NCBI GenBank assembly: GCA_025457985.1
Contig: JALOTI010000059.1
Location: forward strand, 1-13,395
DNA from: Leptospira sp.
Lineage (GTDB): Bacteria; Spirochaetota; Leptospiria; Leptospirales; Leptospiraceae
Reading direction: 5' to 3'
DNA: 13,395 nucleotides
The translations under genes were made by a program, and so were the position numbers. Below are positions 7,764 to 13,395 of the stretch, one piece after another (positions within the stretch are counted from its first letter, which is position 1; the number at the start of each line of letters is the position of its first letter). Under the pieces are notes generated by a model. The model was given only the letters and a program-made list of their open reading frames with translations. It ran no database searches and was not told the DNA's origin.

Positions 7764-8768
7764 TTATTTTCCTTCGACAATCAAACGAATCCCATTCAAT
7801 TTGGTTTGTTTCCACAATATCTCATCCATCTGAGGTTTTAAGTCTGCCATCTTCTGGAGAAAGGAAGCAACAAATTGATTATCCTTAAGGTTTTCTATTA
7901 CTTGAATCTCTTCCGACTTGGAATCAATCTCCAATATACGGAATTGGTCTTTATAATTCTTCAATACTTCATTTTGGAATTTGATTTTGTTTTCCATTGA
8001 TTCCACAGTTCCTCGAAAGCGAATGTTTACGTAGTCCTCCTTGTGAAAGGTGTTGAGCAGGGCATTGATATCCTCTTCCGGGTTTCCATCGATACCCAAA
8101 AAAATTTCAATATCACGATACAGACCGGCAGACTTCCAGACGATACGTTCCGAATCAACACCATCCTCTCTAATCTGGATAATAAATCCGCCACGCTCAC
8201 CAAACTCCGATTTACGCCAGACGCGACTGGATCCCGCATAACGTATTTTACAGTTTCCTAAATCCAATCCTCGTGTAGAATGTAGATGCCCAATGGCTAG
8301 ATAATCCAAATCTAAAGTTTGAATTAAACTTGGATCAAGATAGGATCCTCCGTCTTCTGTTTCCTCATCCAAACCTGTAAAACTCATACCTGTAACGGTT
8401 CCATGTGCTAATCCGATTCTCCATTTTTTTGTTTTTGCGGGAGGAGGACTTAAAAAAAGATCACTGTAATTGGTTTGATGAGGAATTGCCAAAATTTCGA
8501 TATCATCTACCGTTAGAAGGGAATATGGTGCTTTATCCAGCAAATGAATCTTAGGTGACCAATCATACATTGCAAAGCCTTTTGAATCTGAACTTCTCCT
8601 CAGGATTTCATGGTTCCCTGGCAAAAAATAGATTTTGCCTGAATACGATTGACAATGTTTTTTTGTTTCTGCTGAATTCAAAATTTCCGTTAAGACAGAA
8701 AAAGAATATTCCCTTTCGGAAGGTGAAATATTGGAGAGATGGAGGTCCGAAACTTGTAAGTATTTCAT
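7764..8768 (-). CDS. YhaO/SbcD-like metallophosphoesterase lacking the GDxxD motif
   Basis: The family uses two Mn ions to cut DNA and partners an SMC-like ATPase. In these 334 residues I see VSDLH (Asp8, His10), GNHE (Asn52, His53), the AHG histidine (His122) and GHLH (His161, His163). These match five of the usual metal-site motifs. The motif carrying the bridging aspartate (GDxxD) is absent. Only 42 positions separate His10 from Asn52, whereas I recall 74 (His10 to Asn84) in Pyrococcus Mre11, so about 32 residues appear deleted in frame around residues 33-42. The C-terminal part (about 200-330) resembles the capping and ATPase-binding region. The gene is otherwise intact, with ATG at 8768, and is followed after 3 bases by its ATPase partner. 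No clear ribosome binding site precedes it; a strong inverted repeat abuts the ATG. It may be a nuclease-dead subunit, a true variant, or a sequencing or assembly deletion. Confidence 0.85.
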   Translation of the reverse strand: MKYLQVSDLHLSNISPSEREYSFSVLTEILNSAETKKHCQSYSGKIYFLPGNHEILRRSSDSKGFAMYDWSPKIHLLDKAPYSLLTVDDIEILAIPHQTNYSDLFLSPPPAKTKKWRIGLAHGTVTGMSFTGLDEETEDGGSYLDPSLIQTLDLDYLAIGHLHSTRGLDLGNCKIRYAGSSRVWRKSEFGERGGFIIQIREDGVDSERIVWKSAGLYRDIEIFLGIDGNPEEDINALLNTFHKEDYVNIRFRGTVESMENKIKFQNEVLKNYKDQFRILEIDSKSEEIQVIENLKDNQFVASFLQKMADLKPQMDEILWKQTKLNGIRLIVEGK

Positions 8769-8812
8769 AAATTTGTCTAGGAGAGATTATAACTCCCCCC
8801 TAGGACAAATTT
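8769..8812. repeat. Imperfect palindrome abutting the phosphoesterase start
   Basis: The arms are AAATTTGTCTAGGAGAG (8769-8785) and CTCCCCCCTAGGACAAATTT (8793-8812). Nine outer bases pair perfectly (AAATTTGTC with GACAAATTT), then TAGG pairs with CCTA after a one-base bulge, and G/C-rich bases partly extend the stem. The loop holds TATAAT on the minus strand (8786-8791). In the minus-strand transcript it would form a hairpin between the CoA-transferase-family gene and the phosphoesterase, ending directly at the ATG. It could be a terminator, an attenuator, or an operator overlapping a promoter. No T-run follows. Confidence 0.6.
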
Positions 8813-8846
8813 GGCTCCATCTTAAAAAAAATCAAGGGCTTCCGAT

Positions 8847-10034
8847 TTATATCACTCGATCTTTTTTAAACTCTGCAATCTTATCCTCACTAAACCCAAG
8901 TTTATTTAAGATTTCAAACGTGTGCTCCCCATGTTCGGGTGGATCAGTGCGATATTGGAATGGAGTTTTAGAAAAATGGAATGGGCTTCCAAATTGAAGA
9001 ATCGGTCCAAATTTCGGATGGTCTTTTTCTAAAATCATCCCGCGATCTTTCCAGTGAGCATCTTTTTGAACCTCATCCATTTTTAGAATGGGTGAGAGAC
9101 AAGCATCCTCATTTTGAAAGATAGGTTCTAAGTCGGAAAAGGTCTTTGATTTAAAAAAATCAGTTAATTTTTGTTTAATGGTATTAAAATTTTCTTCTAC
9201 CATTGGAAGTTCTTTTGTTAAATTTTCCATTCCAATGGCACGAAGGAAGGTCTGAAAAAACATATCCTCTAGCGCACCCAAGGCAACAAATCGTCCTTCC
9301 TTTGTTTCGTAAATATTATAATTTGGTAATTTACCAGAAAGAATATCGTTTCCAGGCTCTGGACTTTTTCCCGAGGCTGAAAGAATACCTCCGTAAAGCG
9401 AAGTAAATTGCAAACTCGCATCTGTCATCGAAATATCGATTCTTTGTCCAATACCAGTTTTTTCACGGTAATAGAGTGCCGCAAGTATAGCAGAAAGTGC
9501 CGTAAGAGTTCCCCCACCAACGTCTGCTAGTTGAAATCCCGCAGGTCTCGGAGGATTTCCAGTCTGATCTAAGACACCAGAAATCGCCAGATAATTCAAA
9601 TCATGTCCGGCAAAATTAACGTACTTTCCCGATATGCCATATCCAGAAATCCCACAGTAAATCAGTTTAGGAAACTTTTTACTTAGAACATCATACCCCA
9701 AACCCATCTTATCCATACCATCTGGACGAAAACCTTCCAATAGTATATCAGCATCTTCTAATAGTTTGAATAATATTTCTTTTGCTTGTTCCCGCTTCAG
9801 ATTGAGAGTAATTGCTTTTTTGTTTCGATTGAGCATCATGTAAAGAGCTGGATAACCTGTTTTCCCCTTAAACATGGCTCGAGATCCGTCGTATGCGCGA
9901 GGATTCTCAATTTTTATAACATCAGCTCCCATATCCGCTAAATGCTGAGAACAAAGTGGACCAGGAAGAAGAAGGGATAAATCGATAACCTTTACACCGG
10001 CTAGTGGACCTTTGGATTCAATAGTTTCTTTCAT
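8847..10034 (-). CDS. CaiB/BaiF-family alpha-methylacyl-CoA racemase-like enzyme
   Basis: The protein belongs to the CaiB/BaiF (class III CoA-transferase) superfamily. The AMACR branch epimerises 2-methylacyl-CoA esters in branched-chain fatty acid breakdown. In numbering from the ATG at 10034 (395 residues), the family opening PLAGVKVIDLS is near 10-20. The AMACR signature AGHDLNYLAISG holds His144, followed by LADVGGG with Asp171 and GALEDMFF with Glu256. These three positions match the catalytic His/Asp/Glu of the M. tuberculosis racemase MCR. I read it as a racemase rather than a CoA-transferase because of this triad, but substrate is unknown. An in-frame TTG at 10055 would add 7 residues; its GGAAG lies only 2 bases away, so I prefer the ATG, although that too has no strong ribosome binding site. 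The gene stands alone, with a putative promoter at 10072-10098. About 80 bases separate it from the downstream phosphoesterase. Confidence 0.9.
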   Translation of the reverse strand: MKETIESKGPLAGVKVIDLSLLLPGPLCSQHLADMGADVIKIENPRAYDGSRAMFKGKTGYPALYMMLNRNKKAITLNLKREQAKEILFKLLEDADILLEGFRPDGMDKMGLGYDVLSKKFPKLIYCGISGYGISGKYVNFAGHDLNYLAISGVLDQTGNPPRPAGFQLADVGGGTLTALSAILAALYYREKTGIGQRIDISMTDASLQFTSLYGGILSASGKSPEPGNDILSGKLPNYNIYETKEGRFVALGALEDMFFQTFLRAIGMENLTKELPMVEENFNTIKQKLTDFFKSKTFSDLEPIFQNEDACLSPILKMDEVQKDAHWKDRGMILEKDHPKFGPILQFGSPFHFSKTPFQYRTDPPEHGEHTFEILNKLGFSEDKIAEFKKDRVI

Positions 10035-10071
10035 AACTTTTTGAAAAAGATGCAATGCTTCCGAATCTGCA

Positions 10072-10098
10072 AGTATAAATTCGGAAACAATTGAACAA
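10072..10098 (-). promoter_or_regulatory. Possible promoter for the racemase-like gene
   Basis: On the minus strand TATACT (10072-10077, 5 of 6 to the -10 consensus) lies 15 bases downstream of TTGTTC (10093-10098, weak -35). The predicted start near 10065 gives a leader of about 30 bases to the ATG at 10034. The site sits in the 92 bases between that ATG and the sulfatase-like gene, which hold nothing else I can identify. Confidence 0.35.
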
Positions 10099-10126
10099 GA
10101 AAACTTTCAGTTCAGGTAAAATAGGT

Positions 10127-11902
10127 TCAATGAACATATCCCTGTTTTTTTAGGATATCGAGGGCTTCCTCTCCTAAGTCCAGCTGCCTTTCATATTTTT
10201 TTGCATTCCCTCCTTGTTTCCAGATATGAACCTTCGCATCTAAAATAGGGGGAGGATCACCTAATGGAGATTCGTATAAAAGTTCACAATTGGATGTACA
10301 GGAAGAAAGGCTTAGTCCAAAATTACCGATGAGTATCTCATTTATATTCAATTGTAAGTTATTTTGAAAGATTTCAATTTTTGGAAACGCGACGTCCGGA
10401 TACACTTCGAATCGAAGAATCCCGTTCTGCCTATCCTCAGCCAGTTTAAACTTCACCATTCGTCCGGTATCGTCCCAAATTAGTTCTTTAGGAGTTTCTA
10501 TCATACGAATTTTTCCGTGAGGAATAGAAACTTTTATAATACTATCTTTTGTTAGATTGTAACGTAATGAATAAATGGGCAATTTGGGTTCCATAGATCT
10601 AAGTTTCTTCCAAAGATAGAGAATTCTTTCCTTCTTGGATGATTCCATTTTTAACTCATCTAATATTCCCATCTCTGTGATCTTGGTTCCGAAAATTTGA
10701 TTCGGGTCTGCCTCGATATCGGTATAGATATAAAATTCTTGCCCAACATACCCTTGCCAAAATTTACCAATCTCATGAAATCGATACGATCGTTGCAAAA
10801 GAAAATCTTTTCCGTCCCCATAACACTGTGTTGATCTCGTCTCGCCATAATAAAATCTGGGAAGGTTTTTTGCCTGTGTATGTAGACTTAATAAACTCTC
10901 TCCATCTAAGTCCTTTGGAATAGGAAGTGAACTTACATCTAGAATGGTCGGGTAAATATCAATTGATCGAGTTAAATCTTTAACTAAAAAGTTTGTTGTT
11001 TGTTTGGGATATTTGATCAGTAGAGGAACGTGGATGTTTTCTAAAAATAGATCTTGCCCATGCCCGTAGTAAGTATTGGTTCCCGTAAACGGTGAGATCG
11101 AATGCATTTGATGCATCACCTCACCATGGTCAGCTGTGATAAGAATTAGTGACTCATCCCAAAGTTTTGACTCTTTTAATGAGCTGAAGAATTTTCCAAG
11201 TTCTTCGTCTACAAATGCAACTTCCCCAAGGTAGTTTAGTTTTTTTTCTTCCAAATATTCCGACGTTTTTATCCGTGATGTAAAGCCTGGTGGAGGCGTA
11301 TAGGGCTTATGAGGATCATTATAATTTAAAAAAAAGAAAAATGGGGATTTAGATTTCGTTAACTCAGTGTCAAAAATGTCAAGAGCCGTTTTTGTAATTT
11401 TAATCGTATCACTCGAGTAATTCGAAAAATCCAAAAGCGTATCAAATCCAACATCAACACCCAATCCAAATTTATCTGTAAGAAATGGGTTGTTTCCAAC
11501 CATATAGGTTCTGTAACCGAAGTTTTTTAAATATTTGGGAAGAGGATTTTTTTCTACCTTATAAAAAAGTTGTACCTCTTCTTTTGTGGTTGGATAATCC
11601 CAAAAATTTACAGGACTCCTCGACGCATACTTGCCTGTAAAAAAAACGATCGTAGACGGTCTCGTCCAAGCGGCGTTTACTAGATGAAAGTTATAGGTAA
11701 CGGCCGTTTTACTAAATTCTTCTAAATTTGGAGTAACCCCATATCGACCAATAATGTCCGCTCTGAGGGAATCAATGACAATCCAGATTATATTGGGTTT
11801 AGAGGATTGTTGCGGAAGATCTGAGTTTACCTTTTTCTCCTGACAAACAAATCCTAGAATGATCGAAAAAGCGACTAAAGAGAATAAAAAATTACGGCTC
11901 AA
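10127..11902 (-). CDS. Sulfatase/phosphotransferase-superfamily lipoprotein with Thr nucleophile
   Basis: This 591-residue alkaline-phosphatase-superfamily enzyme is probably exported and lipidated: a hydrophobic segment (4-19) ends at FVCQEKK, making Cys20 a candidate lipobox cysteine. The metal-site motifs are IVIDSLRAD (41-49, Asp44), TADHGEVM (256-263, Asp258, His259) and GHGQD (280-284, His281). The nucleophile motif reads WTRPST (79-84) where formylglycine sulfatases have C/S-x-P-S/A-R. The nucleophile should therefore be Thr80, as in LtaS- and EptA-like phosphotransferases, and a formylglycine sulfatase is unlikely. A beta-rich C-terminal part (about 440-570) ends in ALDILKKQGYVH, a typical sulfatase-family tail. 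The start is TTG at 11902, which overlaps the upstream gene's stop in TTGA, implying translational coupling. That gene encodes a small flippase-like protein, so the substrate may be a membrane glycolipid or phospholipid. This is inference. Sulfate or phosphate-ester hydrolase activity remains possible. Confidence 0.88.
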   Translation of the reverse strand: MSRNFLFSLVAFSIILGFVCQEKKVNSDLPQQSSKPNIIWIVIDSLRADIIGRYGVTPNLEEFSKTAVTYNFHLVNAAWTRPSTIVFFTGKYASRSPVNFWDYPTTKEEVQLFYKVEKNPLPKYLKNFGYRTYMVGNNPFLTDKFGLGVDVGFDTLLDFSNYSSDTIKITKTALDIFDTELTKSKSPFFFFLNYNDPHKPYTPPPGFTSRIKTSEYLEEKKLNYLGEVAFVDEELGKFFSSLKESKLWDESLILITADHGEVMHQMHSISPFTGTNTYYGHGQDLFLENIHVPLLIKYPKQTTNFLVKDLTRSIDIYPTILDVSSLPIPKDLDGESLLSLHTQAKNLPRFYYGETRSTQCYGDGKDFLLQRSYRFHEIGKFWQGYVGQEFYIYTDIEADPNQIFGTKITEMGILDELKMESSKKERILYLWKKLRSMEPKLPIYSLRYNLTKDSIIKVSIPHGKIRMIETPKELIWDDTGRMVKFKLAEDRQNGILRFEVYPDVAFPKIEIFQNNLQLNINEILIGNFGLSLSSCTSNCELLYESPLGDPPPILDAKVHIWKQGGNAKKYERQLDLGEEALDILKKQGYVH

Positions 11903-12279
11903 GATTCAACATCAAACATTTGCAATGCGGTAAGCCAAACGCCGACCAAAATAAAGCCAATTCCAAGCCACTGAGTGAAATTCAATTTTTCCTTAAAAAT
12001 AATAGCTGATGCTATCAATACAATGATAAAGCCACTTGAGGTAAAAACTGGATAGGCAAGGGAAAGTTTTAATCCCTTTCCTAAAACATAACGATAACCG
12101 AGGAGAGCTAACCCAAAACTGGCAAGTCCAGCGATGAAATACGGATTCAAAATAGTCCAAATGATTCCCGATTTTTCCGACACGGCGCCGTCGCGGAGAG
12201 ACGAAGTTTTTATCAGAATATTCGCAAAGGCGTTGAAGAATACAGCTATGCAGAATACGAAAACAATTTGGAGTTGCAT
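11899..12279 (-). CDS. Small four-TM DMT/SMR-like transporter or lipid flippase
   Basis: This 126-residue protein has four hydrophobic helices at about 3-23, 45-66, 72-94 and 101-120. The segment LSLAYPVFTSSGFIIVL (73-89) followed by FKEKLNFTQWLGIGFILVGVWL (split here as FKEKLNFTQW and LGIGFILVGVWL, 95-116) is typical of SMR and EamA-half proteins. EmrE-type drug pumps need a Glu in TM1 (Glu14). Aligning on the shared LIK/LMK, the equivalent here is Asn16, so proton-coupled drug export is unlikely. The small ArnE/ArnF type flippase subunits for lipid-linked sugars resemble it in length and pattern. Its stop overlaps the TTG start of the sulfatase-like lipoprotein gene. The start is ATG 12279. 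No ribosome binding site is visible; TATAAA lies only a few bases before the ATG, so a leaderless transcript is conceivable. It is divergent from the hydrolase at 12329. Confidence 0.85.
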   Translation of the reverse strand: MQLQIVFVFCIAVFFNAFANILIKTSSLRDGAVSEKSGIIWTILNPYFIAGLASFGLALLGYRYVLGKGLKLSLAYPVFTSSGFIIVLIASAIIFKEKLNFTQWLGIGFILVGVWLTALQMFDVES

Positions 12280-12328
12280 AAGAATTTATACAGCTTCCGA
12301 TTTTTTTTACATTCGGTCAAATATAAAA

Positions 12329-13159
12329 ATGAAAGAGAAAACAATTCAATTTTCTAACTCAAGGTTGACATACTACGATTCAGAAACAGATTTACCAACT
12401 ATCTTTTTTTGCCATGCAAATGGATACTCAGCAGGTTGCTATCGAACTTATTTTGAGGAGTTAACAAAGAGTAACAGAGTGGTAGCATTGGACTTTCTCG
12501 GCCATGGGAAAAGTGAATCCAATCTCCAATATGACAGCTGGTATTTCTTTCGAGACCAAATACTCGCAGTAATCGATAAAGAAAATCTTTCCGGTATAAC
12601 AGGAATAGGTCACTCACTAGGTGGTGCATCACTCCTTCTTGCCTCTATAAAAAATCCTAATTTTTTTCGAAAGATCCTCGCTTTCGATCCGGTCATTTTA
12701 GGAATCAAACTCATTACACTAGCGAAATTATTTGGTAATCCCCTTGCAAAATCGGCCATTAAAAGGCGAACCGAATTCCAATCAATTGAGCTCGTTAGGC
12801 GAGCATATAAAAAATTTCCTCAGTTTTCAAATTTTGATACAATGATTTTTGAGGATTATTTAAAATCCTGTTTTGTCCAAAAGCCAGATTCGAAAGTTGT
12901 CTCTCTTGCTGGAGATCCACGAGTGGAAGCAAAAACATTTGCTATGGCTCACTACTCTGTTTACTTTCAGTTTTACAAACTCACTACGGAAGCTCATATT
13001 TGTATCCCAAATCCATTCGAAGTCTGTTCACCTGCCCTAGGAAAAATGCTCATTCGAAACAACCGAGACTCTTCCTTAACGATTTGGAATGATGCTACAC
13101 ATTTTTTCCCGTTCGAAAAACCAAAGGAAACACTAAACTGGATATTTGAAAAGTTATAG
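12329..13159 (+). CDS. Alpha/beta hydrolase-fold protein
   Basis: This 276-residue protein has the alpha/beta hydrolase fold of esterases, lipases and related acyl hydrolases. I see HANGYSAG (29-36), the oxyanion-hole loop in place of HG; DFLGHGKS (55-62); the nucleophile elbow GHSLGG with Ser96; and DATHFF near the end with His258 as the likely catalytic base. The acid residue is not certain. No signal peptide is visible, so it is probably cytoplasmic. A longer reading frame extends upstream to 12134 but crosses the divergent transporter gene; the ATG at 12329 is directly before the conserved beta-strands, so I use it. No ribosome binding site precedes it (only AAATATAAAA). Substrate cannot be inferred. 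It lies in a 49-base divergent gap with the transporter and converges on lpdA. Confidence 0.88.
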   Translation: MKEKTIQFSNSRLTYYDSETDLPTIFFCHANGYSAGCYRTYFEELTKSNRVVALDFLGHGKSESNLQYDSWYFFRDQILAVIDKENLSGITGIGHSLGGASLLLASIKNPNFFRKILAFDPVILGIKLITLAKLFGNPLAKSAIKRRTEFQSIELVRRAYKKFPQFSNFDTMIFEDYLKSCFVQKPDSKVVSLAGDPRVEAKTFAMAHYSVYFQFYKLTTEAHICIPNPFEVCSPALGKMLIRNNRDSSLTIWNDATHFFPFEKPKETLNWIFEKL

Positions 13160-13162
13160 TTT

Positions 13163-13179
13163 TATTGGATTTTCCAATA
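13163..13179. terminator. Possible bidirectional hairpin between hydrolase and lpdA
   Basis: TATTGGA (13163-13169) and TCCAATA (13173-13179) form a perfect 7-base stem with loop TTT in the 43-base gap between convergent genes. It lies 3 bases after the hydrolase stop. Neither side is followed by a good T-run, so it would be a weak terminator or just an mRNA end structure. Confidence 0.35.
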
Positions 13180-13202
13180 GGTATTAAAGCCATTTCATTC
13201 TT

Positions 13203-13395
13203 TCAAATATTAATTGCTTCACCGAGTACATCAGCACTTGCTTCCATGATTCCTTCCGAGATTGTAGGATGTGCATGAATCGTATTCATCAGTTCTTTGA
13301 CCGTCAATTCAGCATTTGCAGATAAAGTAAGTTCTGCGATGAGCTCAGTCGCCGAACTTCCGATGATATGTGCTCCCAATATCTCTCCATGTTTT
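13203..13395 (-). CDS. lpdA: Dihydrolipoamide dehydrogenase, C-terminal part
   Basis: The minus strand reads into the window with 64 codons ending at TGA (13203-13205). The encoded tail carries GAHIIGSSATELIAE, the interface helix region of E3 flavoenzymes. Near the end comes HAHPTISE, in which the His-Pro and following Glu form the catalytic base pair contributed to the partner subunit's active site. The last residues are VLGEAINI. This is the dimerisation domain of dihydrolipoamide dehydrogenase, the E3 component of pyruvate and 2-oxoglutarate dehydrogenase complexes, which reoxidises dihydrolipoyl groups using FAD and NAD. The FAD and NAD domains lie beyond the window. Related flavoproteins (mercuric or glutathione reductase) end differently; HAHPT(I/L)SE favours E3. 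Confidence 0.93.
   Translation of the reverse strand, partial: KHGEILGAHIIGSSATELIAELTLSANAELTVKELMNTIHAHPTISEGIMEASADVLGEAINI

Noticed and set aside
5466..8768. Anti-phage defence pair (ATPase plus nuclease)
   Set aside because: The YhaN layout with membrane hairpin, the close operon with a YhaO-like protein and housekeeping neighbours favour a chromosomal repair complex. No mobile genes or composition shift support a defence island.
12134..12328. Upstream extension of the alpha/beta hydrolase to 12134
   Set aside because: It crosses the divergent transporter gene, encodes no family sequence, and the fold begins right after the ATG at 12329.

Overview
This window looks like chromosomal core sequence from a spirochaete, most likely a saprophytic-type Leptospira. 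The evidence is low-to-moderate GC content, genes packed on both strands, several TTG or GTG starts, loose spirochaete-style lipoboxes (LNC, FVC), and a mixture of FecR-domain lipoprotein, sulfatase-like lipoprotein, CaiB-family racemase and unusual sensor-kinase genes. The genus is inferred from style and cannot be proven here. I see no IS element, tRNA, rRNA, CRISPR array, integrase or phage gene, and no base-composition break.

Layout from left to right. Positions 1-854 (minus) encode an exported FecR-domain lipoprotein that runs off the left edge. Positions 965-1873 (minus) encode the ribosome-assembly GTPase RsgA. Divergent from it, 1921-4897 (plus) is a translationally coupled pair: a membrane-anchored sensor histidine kinase and a two-TM protein with a TerB-like C-terminal domain. 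Thiol peroxidase (tpx, plus) ends at 5469. Its stop codon overlaps the stop of a convergent minus-strand pair (5466-8768): a YhaN-like coiled-coil ATPase and a YhaO/Mre11-like phosphoesterase. Upstream of that pair are a strong inverted repeat and an AMACR-type CaiB/BaiF gene (minus). Next comes a minus-strand pair overlapping at TTGA: a small four-TM DMT/SMR-like protein (11899-12279) followed by a sulfatase/phosphotransferase-superfamily lipoprotein (10127-11902). Divergent from these is an alpha/beta hydrolase (12329-13159, plus). The window closes with the C-terminal 64 codons of dihydrolipoamide dehydrogenase (minus).

How the genes may work together. The yhaNO-like pair probably forms one SMC-like nuclease complex, but the phosphoesterase lacks the stretch that normally carries the GDxxD metal motif, so its nuclease activity is doubtful. 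The flippase-like protein and the Thr-nucleophile sulfatase-superfamily lipoprotein look like a small envelope-modification module. The kinase and TerB-like protein look like a sensor and its membrane partner, with no response regulator beside them. I did not find a clearly new multi-gene system. The best leads are the phosphoesterase lesion, the kinase/TerB pair, the flippase/sulfatase pair and the hairpin at 8769-8812. No gene-free stretch exceeds 300 bases; the longest gap is about 110 bases (855-964).
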